Source: JAWXCE01 sp034440495 (GTDB lineage: Bacteria; Pseudomonadota; Alphaproteobacteria; Rhizobiales; Rhodomicrobiaceae). Taken from it: a stretch of DNA of 64,000 bases. Made by a program: the position numbers and the translations under genes. The notes beneath the pieces were generated by a model that saw only the letters and a program-made list of their open reading frames with translations, was not told where the DNA came from and searched no databases. The stretch covers positions 37,822-101,821 of the forward strand of contig JAWXCE010000001.1 of the NCBI GenBank assembly GCA_034440495.1, in the 5' to 3' direction. The first letter of the stretch is position 1. Every line of letters starts with the position of its first letter. Below, piece after piece: positions 45,771 through 53,512 of the stretch.

Positions 45771-46129
45771 AGGCGTTCTCCCTTGATTGTCGATTTCAGC
45801 CAGCGCGCAAAAGCTGCGGCGATACCCTCGCGAGACGCCGCAAGAGCCGGTTCCAACCATGGCCGCGCAGGCCGCGCCAAAGTGCCGAACTCAACCGCCG
45901 CTGCGTGACCGCTCGCCTCCAGCCGCACCGAGCCATCCGCCGCCGATATGATTGCAATCTGCCCGCCGACGCCCGCGGCCTCGTCGAGCGCGACCTCAGA
46001 CAATCGCCGTTCAGTTTCCAGTTGCAAAACGCTACCGGCTTCCCGAGCCGCGCTGGAAAGGCTCGGCATCGCGGACGCGGTGGCGAGGCGGCGCTTGAAG
46101 GCGTCAAGGCCGATGATTTCCGCGCTCAT
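45767..46129 (-). CDS. HK97 gp10-like head-tail protein
   Basis: 120 residues from ATG 46129 (GAGGAG upstream), with the pattern LDAFKRRLATASAM, LQLETERRLSEVALDEAAGVGG and AAAVEFGTLARPARPWLEPAL, where the EFGT...RPWLxPAL end is typical of HK97 gp10 proteins. It is coupled at both ends by short overlaps. I do not recall a counterpart at this place in the RcGTA cluster itself, but such a gene is common in HK97-like phages and related GTA clusters. Confidence 0.82.
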   Translation of the reverse strand: MSAEIIGLDAFKRRLATASAMPSLSSAAREAGSVLQLETERRLSEVALDEAAGVGGQIAIISAADGSVRLEASGHAAAVEFGTLARPARPWLEPALAASREGIAAAFARWLKSTIKGERL

Positions 46130-46449
46130 AGATCGCGCTCCTCGCATTCGCAGATGAGAACACGGCGGCGTTCGTCCTCCACCTTGGCGATGATCTCGAC
46201 CACGCGCTGGCCGAAACGGATGCGCATCGTAGGCAGCACGCCAGCGCGCCAGCGGATGGTGATGTCGTGGCTGACGATGCTAGCGAGCCGATCCGCCCGC
46301 ATTCGCTCCGCGCCGCCCCGCGCATGCACCCGCGCCCACACGGTCGCCACACTGGCCCAGGTCTCGTTGAAACCACCCGCCCCATCGCTCGCGCGCTGAG
46401 GCGCCTCGATAATGACGCGGCGGCGCATTTGCCCGGTGCGCGCGCTCAT
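46126..46449 (-). CDS. GTA gp7: head closure/adaptor protein
   Basis: A 107-residue phage head-tail adaptor: GQMRRRVIIEAPQRASDGAGGFNETW, VWARVHARGGAER, HDITIRWRAGVLPTMRI and FEIIAKVED-like VEIIAKVEDERRR, all standard for the SPP1 gp16/head closure family. Start and stop both overlap neighbours by 4 bases. Confidence 0.92.
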   Translation of the reverse strand: MSARTGQMRRRVIIEAPQRASDGAGGFNETWASVATVWARVHARGGAERMRADRLASIVSHDITIRWRAGVLPTMRIRFGQRVVEIIAKVEDERRRVLICECEERDL

Positions 46450-47015
46450 AGCCGCGCCGTGCGGTAAGGCGCCATCAACGCAGCGACGCCTTGCGGCTGC
46501 TGGAACATTTCCTCAGGCGCGGCGGCTTCGCGCTGTTCGTGCCAATGGGCGACAAGCATGAGGATGGCGTGGCGCAAGGGCTGAGGAACGTCAGCGCCCG
46601 ACGCGCCGTAGCCCGCCGTAAAGGCGATTTCTATGCCGTTCACCGCGCGGCCGGGCGCTGGCCAAGTCACGTTGACAGGAGCGAGTCGTGCCGGGCGTGA
46701 CGCTGCGTCGAGCTGATACTGGTTGGCGGTAAGCGTGGTGACGGCGGCGTTGACCGCGTAAAGGCGCACATTGTTAATCGCCTGAACAGGGCCAAGCGGT
46801 AAGTCCACCGGGCCGACGGGCCAGGCGTCGAGATAAAGCGACCAGTTTTGCGTGATGAGCGCCAGATCGAGCGCGTGCTCGATGTGCATCCGCGCGGCAA
46901 CGATCAGGCTGCCAATCAGCGCGTCTTCGTCCGCGCCGTCAATGCGCAAATGCGCTTTGGTTTCGGCGAGGCTGACCGGTTCCGCAACAGGGCCGGAGGT
47001 GAGAATAAGAGGCAT
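46446..47015 (-). CDS. GTA gp6: head-tail connector (phiE125 gp8 family)
   Basis: The start is ATG 47015, with AGGA 5 bases upstream; the frame is open much further but that part is antisense to the capsid gene. The 189 residues have the connector pattern EPVSLAETKAHLRIDGADEDALIGSLI, ALITQNWSLYLDAWP, LPLGPVQAINNVRLY and PLRHAILMLVAHWHEQREA. It forms the ring on the portal to which head closure proteins bind. Confidence 0.92.
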   Translation of the reverse strand: MPLILTSGPVAEPVSLAETKAHLRIDGADEDALIGSLIVAARMHIEHALDLALITQNWSLYLDAWPVGPVDLPLGPVQAINNVRLYAVNAAVTTLTANQYQLDAASRPARLAPVNVTWPAPGRAVNGIEIAFTAGYGASGADVPQPLRHAILMLVAHWHEQREAAAPEEMFQQPQGVAALMAPYRTARL

Positions 47016-47143
47016 TGATATCCTTTCGCAAAAATGGCCGCGAACGCAATTTATTGTGCGGTCGCGGCCTACGGTTTGCCAGGCGGTTAATCTATCGGGA
47101 TGAAAATGTGTCTGTACCCAATCCACATGGGGGATGCGAAGCG

Positions 47144-48370
47144 TTAAGACGCGGCAAACTTCAAAAGTTTTATCGCGTCGAAGTCCTGCACGCCGCCGCC
47201 GACACGCTTTGTCGTGTAAAACAGCACGTAAGGCTTGGCGGAGTACGGGTCGCGCAGGATGCGCAGGCCCATGCGATCCACCACGAGGTAGCCCCGGCGG
47301 AAATCGCCGAAAGCGAGCGCGTAGGCGTCCGCCGCGATATCCGGCATTTCCTCCACCTCGACCACGGGGAAGCCCATGAGCGTGGCGGGTTGGCCGATGG
47401 CGGCGGGCGGCGACCATAGATATTCGCCCGTCGTCGCTTTGAACTTGCGGATCGCGGCCTGCGTCTTGCGGTTCAAGACGAACGTGCCGTTCTGACGAAA
47501 CGGGCCTTTCAGCGCATAGATGAGGTCGAGCAGGATATCCGACGGGTTGGAGGCCGCGAAAGCGCCTGCCGCGCCTGTCGCCAGGTAGCCGATATTGCCC
47601 CACGACCAGCTCGCATTGGCGACTTTTGTGTAGTTCATGAAGCCTTTCGGCTGGCCTGTGCCGTTGCCGTTCACGAGCGCCGCGCTTTCCTGCTCGGCGA
47701 AGGAGGTTTCGATTTCGTCGGCGAGCCACTGGTCGATGTCCACAACAGAATCATCAAGCAGTGTCTGCGTTGCCGCTGGCATGGCGTAAAGTTCCATGGC
47801 GGGGAATGACAGTTCCGCCAGCGTGGGCGCCGTGGTCTGGGTGCGTGCGGCCGTCTCCGCCACCCACCCTGCCGCCGTGCCGACGGTCGAGAACGCTTTT
47901 TTGTAGGTGCCCGCAGAAACCTGCCGCACCGACGCGATGCCCCGTATTGGCGACAGCGTGGAGAGGCGGCGCAACACCTCCGACTCGGTCACGGACGGAG
48001 CAAGATAGCCGCCATCCGGGCCCGAGCCAGCCGACAGCGCCTTCAGCTCCAAAGCTTTCAGGCCCGTGAATTCGCCGGTGCGCACGTAGCTGTCGAACGC
48101 CGACTTGTGCTCGCACGCCGCCACGCTTTTTATCTCGCCGCCACGCGCAGGGCGCAACGCTTTAAGCGACAGGGTTTCCACCGCCTTGTTCAGCCGGTCC
48201 ACCTTCTCGGCGGTGACGGCGTCGGTAGACATGCGGCGCTCGATCTGGTCGAGCCGTTCGTCATTGGCCTCACGGAAGGCGTGCAGCGTGCGCATGAAAT
48301 CGTCGTAGTCGTCATGGCGGTTTGCGCCCGCCGCCTTGTTTTCCAGGGCCGGGTAGAAATGTTCGGTCAT
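47144..48370 (-). CDS. GTA gp5: HK97 family major capsid protein
   Basis: 408 residues. An N-terminal coiled scaffold-like delta domain (about 1-90, with AFREANDERLDQIERRM) would be removed by the gp4 protease; the mature part has the HK97 fold signatures LSPIRGIASVRQVSAGTYKKAFS, LYAMPAATQTLLDDSVVDIDQWLADEI and GNGTGQPKGFMNY, and ends with GVQDFDAIKLLKFAAS. GAGG lies upstream of the ATG. It builds the particle head. Confidence 0.96.
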   Translation of the reverse strand: MTEHFYPALENKAAGANRHDDYDDFMRTLHAFREANDERLDQIERRMSTDAVTAEKVDRLNKAVETLSLKALRPARGGEIKSVAACEHKSAFDSYVRTGEFTGLKALELKALSAGSGPDGGYLAPSVTESEVLRRLSTLSPIRGIASVRQVSAGTYKKAFSTVGTAAGWVAETAARTQTTAPTLAELSFPAMELYAMPAATQTLLDDSVVDIDQWLADEIETSFAEQESAALVNGNGTGQPKGFMNYTKVANASWSWGNIGYLATGAAGAFAASNPSDILLDLIYALKGPFRQNGTFVLNRKTQAAIRKFKATTGEYLWSPPAAIGQPATLMGFPVVEVEEMPDIAADAYALAFGDFRRGYLVVDRMGLRILRDPYSAKPYVLFYTTKRVGGGVQDFDAIKLLKFAAS

Positions 48371-48385
48371 GTTTGTCCTCGTTGG

Positions 48386-48973
48386 TTAAGGGCGTAGGCA
48401 AATGGCGCGGTTTATGCCATCTCGCTTTGTCATGACCGCGCTTGATCCGGTCATCCAGGAAGGCTGCGCGGTTTTTGTTTTCTGAATGGCCGGGTCAAGC
48501 CCGGCGATGACGGGGTTGGGGGTGGCTATGACCGAGGGGCGTTGATGGGCTACACGTGCGCCCGCCAGCATTGGGAATGTCACGATGGAGATTTCCCAGA
48601 GGTCGATTTCGGTAAGGAGCCGGCCGCCGCGAGCGTCGCGCTGCGATTTGACCGCGCGGAAGCCGATGGACAGGCCGTCGATGGCGCCGTCGCGCAGAAG
48701 ACCGCGCAGATCGTTCGATTTCGCCACGCCCTCCGACAGCCAGCCACGCACGTAAAGCCCGCGCGCATCCTCGCGGATGTCCTCCCACACGCCGACGGGC
48801 TGCGCCGGATCGTGCTGGAAAAGCATGCGGATGGCGCAGGCGGGGCGGCGGGCGAGCGAGGCGCGAAAAGCGCCAGGCGCCACCATGTCTCGCGTCTGAT
48901 CGGGCACGCCGAACAGGCTTGCATAGCCCGTGATGCGCTGTTTTGCACAGGTGAAGGTTTTTGCGTCGTGCAT
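48386..48973 (-). CDS. GTA gp4: HK97-type prohead protease
   Basis: 195 residues. The S78-type protease core has GYASLFGVPDQTRDMVAPGAF, the catalytic His in LFQHDPAQPVGVW and Ser in GAIDGLSIGFRAV, and LWEISIVTFPM. From about residue 150 the sequence (VIAGLDPAIQKTKTAQPSW...) is the translation of a palindromic repeat inserted at 48429-48511, so the last 40 or so residues are not part of the family. It should mature the capsid protein. The start has no clear ribosome binding site. Confidence 0.9.
   Translation of the reverse strand: MHDAKTFTCAKQRITGYASLFGVPDQTRDMVAPGAFRASLARRPACAIRMLFQHDPAQPVGVWEDIREDARGLYVRGWLSEGVAKSNDLRGLLRDGAIDGLSIGFRAVKSQRDARGGRLLTEIDLWEISIVTFPMLAGARVAHQRPSVIATPNPVIAGLDPAIQKTKTAQPSWMTGSSAVMTKRDGINRAICLRP
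48429..48511. repeat. Palindromic repeat inside the 3' end of gp4
   Basis: The element goes from GTCATGACCGCGCTTGATCC to GGGTCAAGCCCGGCGATGAC, the same family as the purD-xseA array. It lies within the protease reading frame and is translated. Confidence 0.85.
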
Positions 48974-49019
48974 GGGGGATGTTCTATGGGTTGGAGATTA
49001 TAAAAAAGGTAAGCGTCTG

Positions 49020-49319
49020 TTGCGTAATATTTTTGTTGCAGCTTTAGTCTTGATGGCCGCGTCTCCGGCGAACGCCGATGGCATGGCCTGCACGGCGAAA
49101 ACCGGCGCCGCGAAAATCCTTAAATCACCGAAGCAGGCGGACGCGCATCCGCTCTGGCCCACCGCCGCTCACGGAGGCTCATCCCTTACCATCGTCGATG
49201 GCGAAGAAGCAAAAGGCGACGGCGCCGTTCCCTACATTTCCGGTTCGCTGGTCAGCCCTCGCGACGGCGCCATCCCTGGCAAAGTCTTCATTATCGCCAG
49301 CGAGTGGGAATGCTATTGA
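49020..49319 (+). CDS. Small secreted protein encoded against the GTA operon
   Basis: The plus-strand frame is open from before 48972; TTG 49020 is preferred because it starts a clean signal peptide (RNIFVAALVLMAASPANA) and an AGGTAAG lies about 10 bases upstream. The mature part of about 80 residues has two cysteines and an SH3-like run of short strands (AKTGAAKILKSP, GGSSLTIVDGEEA, KVFIIASEWECY). It is divergent from gp4. Family unknown; start uncertain, ATG 48972 would overlap gp4. Confidence 0.6.
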   Translation: MRNIFVAALVLMAASPANADGMACTAKTGAAKILKSPKQADAHPLWPTAAHGGSSLTIVDGEEAKGDGAVPYISGSLVSPRDGAIPGKVFIIASEWECY

Positions 49320-49513
49320 AGACCGCTGTTATTTAGCAAGCGGCGCCAAACGGTTCCCCCCCGCGCTTACATGGGTAGCACGGAGTACGCCTTACATCAC
49401 GATGTAACGATTGAACCCCGACGCTGTAAAGGCTTGCGAGCTTGTTAAATGCTGTATCTTTCTGGGAAAATCTATGTACTTATTTATAGTTAATGTGATG
49501 TTGTGAGGTCATC

Positions 49514-50188
49514 ATGCGTTATCTATTGCTAGTAATTTTGATACTTCAGCCAACACAGGCTCTCTCAGCCCACTGCTATAAAATTATTCGCAAGACGCCT
49601 GTGTATGGTTATAACTCGCGGCATGTTCCAACTCGACGACCGTATGCTCAATGCATTTTTTTGCGCAAAGGAAGTGAAATATATGTAAAGCGTTCCACAG
49701 ATAAAATGCTTTTTCTAACGTATCACACCAAAGCTATGTACGAACTTCCATATTATAGAAGTTTATTCGTCTACGCAGACGATGTTACTCCTTGCAGACA
49801 AATAGATGCAACAGTCGCGCCGTCAAAACCCCAAATTGAACACACTCCGATATCTCCAATTAAATCAGATTTTGCGCCTCCAGAAATACCAACCGACGGC
49901 ACTGTAATAAAATGCGATGATCTGGGTCGTATCGAGAATAGCGATAAAAGGTTTGTATGCTTGAAGGCTCAGAAGGACGTAAAGCACTTCGATGCTTTTG
50001 GTAAGCCATACGATGGCCCTATAACCAAAGGTAACTGCATATTGGCTTTTAAAGCCACCTGGGAAAATACAAGAAGTGTAATCAAGTTTTTCAGGGGCAG
50101 CCCCGCGAAACTTTTTGAGGCTGATAAGAAGGAAGACAATAAGGACAATTTCAAACTCTGTTTTACTGAAGATTATTTTCAGCGTTAA
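49514..50188 (+). CDS. AT-rich secreted protein between GTA gp4 and gp3
   Basis: A 224-residue protein with a good signal peptide (MRYLLLVILILQPTQALS, cleavage near SAH) and GAGG 6 bases before ATG 49514. The mature part has six or more cysteines, a proline-rich linker (about 100-125) and no motif I recognise. Base composition is far more AT-rich than the flanking GTA genes, which argues for recent acquisition. Its last 26 bases overlap the end of the portal gene on the other strand. It occupies the position where RcGTA has the small gene g3.5. Confidence 0.75.
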   Translation: MRYLLLVILILQPTQALSAHCYKIIRKTPVYGYNSRHVPTRRPYAQCIFLRKGSEIYVKRSTDKMLFLTYHTKAMYELPYYRSLFVYADDVTPCRQIDATVAPSKPQIEHTPISPIKSDFAPPEIPTDGTVIKCDDLGRIENSDKRFVCLKAQKDVKHFDAFGKPYDGPITKGNCILAFKATWENTRSVIKFFRGSPAKLFEADKKEDNKDNFKLCFTEDYFQR

Positions 50189-51320
50189 CCAGTCCAGCGG
50201 CAGCGCGTTTTTCGTCTACAGTGAGGAAATCGGCGCGCTGTAGCATATCCCACAGCGCGGCGCGTTCGCCGCTGAGCGCGTCGACTCTGTCCATGGACAA
50301 ATTGAGTTCGACCGCGCCGAATGCGGGTGCGAGCCAGGCTGTGAGCGATTGAAGCGTGCGGGCGACAAGCGGTAGAACGGTCTGGCGCCAGAACACCCGG
50401 TTCGCTTCCTGATAATTAGAATACGTGTTGTCGCCGGGGATGCCGAGCAGCATCGGCGGCACTCCGAGCGCCAGTGCGATTTCCCGGGCGGCGGCGTTTT
50501 TCGCCTCGATGAAATCCATGTCCTTCGGGCTCATCGACATGGTTTTCCAATCGAGCCCGCCCTCCAGCAGCATCGGCCGCCCGGCGTTGATGGCGCCCTG
50601 GTAGTTCGTCTCCAGCTCGGATTTGAGACGCGAGAACTGCGCCTCCGTCATGTGCCCGCCGCTCGTATACACCAGCGCCCCAGACGGCCTCGCGGAGTTA
50701 TCAAGCAGCGCTTTGTTCCACCCGCTCGCCGCGTTGTGCACATCTATGGCGACCGCCGCCGCCTCGATTGGCGACATGCCGTAATAGTCGTTGGACGGGT
50801 TAAACAGCGCCATGTGCAGAATGGGCCGCAAGCCGCCGTTCAACTGTTGAAACCGGACAGTGCGGCCATTCGCGGAGTAATCGTAAGCCTCGGGCCAGCC
50901 GTCTGCGCCGGGCACGACCGTCATCCGGTCGGGACGCAGGACGTAAAGCTCGCGCGGCGCGCCCTCCAAGCTCACCGCTTCGAGATAGGCGTTGCCGGAG
51001 ATGAGCAAGTAGCCGTACCAGTCCTCCATCAAATCCGGGCCGCAGGTGATAGGGTTCGGCGTTGCCAGCAGAGACAAAAGCGGATGCTCCGTGAGTTCCC
51101 GTCCACTCTCGAACAGACGGATAGGCACAGAGGCGGCGGCTTCAGCGATCATGCGGACGGAGCGGTAAACGATGGGGTTCTTGGCGAACCCCTCACGGGC
51201 GAAAGCTGAGTAATCGCGCGGACTCCAAACTGCGCGCCCCGTGTCATGCAGGGCAATGACAGGCCCTGCCGCGCTCGCTTTCGTTTCCACAGGCGCGGCT
51301 TTGCGTTTCCAGAGTGGCAT
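50163..51320 (-). CDS. GTA gp3: portal protein
   Basis: ATG 51320, with GGAGG 5 bases upstream, gives 385 residues of the HK97 portal family: REGFAKNPIVYRSVRMIAEAAASVPIRLFE, LMEDWYGYLLISGNAYLEAV, ELYVLRPDRMTVVPG and PPMLLGIPGDNTYSNYQEANRVFWRQTVLPL. The dodecameric portal is the DNA channel on which the head assembles and the terminase docks. Confidence 0.95.
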   Translation of the reverse strand: MPLWKRKAAPVETKASAAGPVIALHDTGRAVWSPRDYSAFAREGFAKNPIVYRSVRMIAEAAASVPIRLFESGRELTEHPLLSLLATPNPITCGPDLMEDWYGYLLISGNAYLEAVSLEGAPRELYVLRPDRMTVVPGADGWPEAYDYSANGRTVRFQQLNGGLRPILHMALFNPSNDYYGMSPIEAAAVAIDVHNAASGWNKALLDNSARPSGALVYTSGGHMTEAQFSRLKSELETNYQGAINAGRPMLLEGGLDWKTMSMSPKDMDFIEAKNAAAREIALALGVPPMLLGIPGDNTYSNYQEANRVFWRQTVLPLVARTLQSLTAWLAPAFGAVELNLSMDRVDALSGERAALWDMLQRADFLTVDEKRAAAGLVNAENNLQ

Positions 51321-51338
51321 GGCGACCTCCTTGTGGGC

Positions 51339-51403
51339 CGTCATGCCCGGACTTGATCCGGGCATCCAGGAGTCTGGATCGCCGGGTCAAGCCCGACGAT
51401 GAC
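51339..51403. repeat. Palindromic repeat between gp3 and gp2
   Basis: CGTCATGCCCGGACTTGATC pairs in part with the end GGTCAAGCCCGACGATGACG. It fills the 89-base gap between the terminase stop and the portal start; a frame reading through it precedes the true portal start but has no start signal. Confidence 0.82.
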
Positions 51404-51409
51404 GATTGA

Positions 51410-52771
51410 TTAAAAACTGCGGATGCGCGGGTCGCGGCGTTCGTTCAGCATCAGTTCGGTCAGCGCCCAGACGAGCGCGTCGAGCCGATCTGGACTGCGG
51501 CCGCCGAAAAGGCCATCCGGCCCAAAGTCGCACATTTGATCCTCAAGCTCTTGCCACGCGCCGACATGCGCGACGCGGCCCTGTTCGTAAAGCGCGGCGA
51601 TGGGTTCGGCCCGCACATGCTTGCCGCGCGTCGCCCGCACCTGTTTGACGGGCGCGGCGGTGGCGATTTGCCGAAAAATTTCCCCCACCAGATCGCCGCC
51701 TTGGTTGACCTCAGCAACGAGGCAATCTGCCTGCCAATTTTCGTAAAGGCGTAGCGCGGCGCGCGCCCACTCCAGCGGCTGGCGGCCCTGACAGGTGGCG
51801 TCGGCGAGCACATAGGCGCAGCCATCCGCGCAGACGCCCGCCGCCACGATGCCGCAAGCGTCGGATTTCGCATGGCTCGTCACCGGCGGATCGACCGCAA
51901 CCACGATGCGCGTCAGCGGCGGCGCGGCGTTTACGCGATGCCGGTCGAATATCTCGCGGCGCCACAGCGCGTCGGCGCGATCCTCGATGAGTTCGCCATC
52001 TAACTCCTGACGGCCGAGGCGCGACCCGCCATATCGCTCCGTCACCATTTCGAGGAACGACGGCGCGAGATGCAGCGCGTTTGCCGAGGTTTTCGCGCGG
52101 CTGATGGCGACACGCGGGTCGGCCAGCAGCTTTTTCAGCAGCGGCGTCGCGCGCGGCGTTGTGGTGAAAACCTGCCGGGGCCGCTCGCCGAGACGCAGGC
52201 CGAATTGCAGCATGTCCCAGGTCTCCTGCGAATGGCGCCATTTGCCCAATTCATCGCCCCAGGCTGCGGCGAATTGCGGGCCACGTAAACTGTCGGGGTC
52301 TTCCGATGAGAAAATCTGCGCAACCGCGCCGTTTGGCCAGGTTAGTTCGCGCTTCGATGATCTGTACTCCGGCCGTTCGTGCCGAGGGTGAATGGCGAGC
52401 AGCCCGGACGGCCCCTCCACCATAACGCTGCGCGCATCCGCCAGCGTTTCGCCAATCAGCGCGATACGCTCGGCCGACCGCGAGGCAAATGGCGCTAATC
52501 CTAGCGCCTGCCCACGCACCCATTCAGCCCCTGCCCGCGTTTTCCCCGCGCCGCGCCCGCCCAGCAGCAGCCATGTCGCCCAGTCGCCGCCACCCTGCGC
52601 GCGCGCGGGCGGCAATTGATCGTCCCGCGCCCAAAGCTGCCAGTCGTGCAGCACAAATGCGAGTTCATACGATGACAGTGATTGCAGCAGCTCATTGGCG
52701 GCCGTCTCCGCCACGCAGTTTGTCAAGGCGAGCCGCAAGCTGGCGGCGGAAGATGTCCGCATCGGCGTCAA
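51410..52771 (-). CDS. GTA gp2: large terminase subunit
   Basis: About 453 residues. The packaging ATPase has Walker A GGRGAGKT (71-78 from ATG 52771), Walker B in AAAWGDEL, and the nuclease domain starts at RIVVAVDPPVTS with later acidic residues (LVAEVNQGGD, PDRLDALVWAL). The start is uncertain because 52771 overlaps the preceding gene by 80 bases; an internal start near 52714-52723 is possible. The enzyme pumps host DNA into the capsid and cuts it when the head is full. Confidence 0.93.
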   Translation of the reverse strand: MTPMRTSSAASLRLALTNCVAETAANELLQSLSSYELAFVLHDWQLWARDDQLPPARAQGGGDWATWLLLGGRGAGKTRAGAEWVRGQALGLAPFASRSAERIALIGETLADARSVMVEGPSGLLAIHPRHERPEYRSSKRELTWPNGAVAQIFSSEDPDSLRGPQFAAAWGDELGKWRHSQETWDMLQFGLRLGERPRQVFTTTPRATPLLKKLLADPRVAISRAKTSANALHLAPSFLEMVTERYGGSRLGRQELDGELIEDRADALWRREIFDRHRVNAAPPLTRIVVAVDPPVTSHAKSDACGIVAAGVCADGCAYVLADATCQGRQPLEWARAALRLYENWQADCLVAEVNQGGDLVGEIFRQIATAAPVKQVRATRGKHVRAEPIAALYEQGRVAHVGAWQELEDQMCDFGPDGLFGGRSPDRLDALVWALTELMLNERRDPRIRSF

Positions 52772-53165
52772 ACCCTTTCGCTGCAGGCGCGGCGGCGGCC
52801 GCTTTCCGGGCGGCGTCGCTCAGCTCGGAGACCCGCTCGAACATCCGTAAAAGTGAATGCAGCGTGCGGGCTTCACGTTCGTGATCGGCGGAGGACAGTA
52901 ATTCGTTGCATTGCAGCCGTTGTTCAAACTTGGTCATTTTGTCGTCCAATGCGTGGGTAAGGCGGCGCAGCAGACCGTGCGCATCCCGCGCGGCAGGCGA
53001 AGCGGCCTTATGCGCCGATCGGGAGGCGAAAACTCCGGCTTTGATGCGCCGGTAAAGTGACGAGCGGCTCACACTGTGCCGGACGCACAATTCCATAATG
53101 GTGCAGTCGGCGCGCGTGTAATCCCGCGCTATCGCCCGCCAATCGACTTGGGTTTTGGAGATCAT
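52692..53165 (-). CDS. GTA gp1: candidate small terminase subunit
   Basis: ATG 53165 gives 157 residues. The N-terminal 45 residues hold a helix-turn-helix (DWRAIARDYTRADCTIMEL, SVSRSSLYRRIKAG), the middle is charged and coiled (TKFEQRLQCNELLSSADHEREARTLHSLLRMFERV-type), and the C-terminus is basic. This architecture and its place directly before and overlapping the large terminase fit the small subunit that RcGTA gp1 encodes. No direct motif proves it. Confidence 0.72.
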   Translation of the reverse strand: MISKTQVDWRAIARDYTRADCTIMELCVRHSVSRSSLYRRIKAGVFASRSAHKAASPAARDAHGLLRRLTHALDDKMTKFEQRLQCNELLSSADHEREARTLHSLLRMFERVSELSDAARKAAAAAPAAKGFDADADIFRRQLAARLDKLRGGDGRQ

Positions 53166-53512
53166 CTGCCTGATTTTGTAGAGAGCGGGGAGCGGGGACA
53201 ATTTGATCTGGCGAAACGGCAATGGAAGTTGCAAGTTTTCCCGACAACCTCGGCGCCCACATTTCAGATCATATCAAAAACATACATGAGCAGCGGCGCG
53301 CTGTCAATATAAAAAGTGCCTATACATATTTTATTGTGCCGCGTTCAAATATTTATCCACGCCTATACAGTAAATATACATTAAACATGTTGATGGCCCG
53401 TTCCGCCTGTTCAATCACTTTTGAGCGGGCAAACGGATTTTCGCGTTTCCATACGCCGAGTCATCGCTTAATAATCCGAAGCGACACAACCCATAGATAT
53501 CGAGACCCGCCC
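53166..53512. promoter_or_regulatory. Shared promoter region of the GTA cluster and the penicillin-binding protein gene
   Basis: About 350 bases separate gp1 (minus) from the PBP gene (plus). The stretch 53300-53400 is AT-rich and contains a direct repeat GCCTATACA at 53318-53326 and 53361-53369, 43 bases apart. A plus-strand frame runs through from 53222 but lacks start signals and family similarity before 53513. Divergent promoters are inferred. Confidence 0.5.

Noticed and set aside
47016..47729. Long upstream extension of the gp6 frame
   Set aside because: It lies over the capsid gene and its intergenic region, has abnormal composition, and ATG 47015 with AGGA gives the exact family length.
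35883..53165. Classical prophage
   Set aside because: No integrase, repressor, replication genes or att repeats seen; gene content and order match GTA clusters.
53222..53512. N-terminal extension of the penicillin-binding protein by 97 residues
   Set aside because: The frame is open but AT-rich, without ribosome binding site or resemblance to PBP1A proteins; GTG 53513 gives a normal length.
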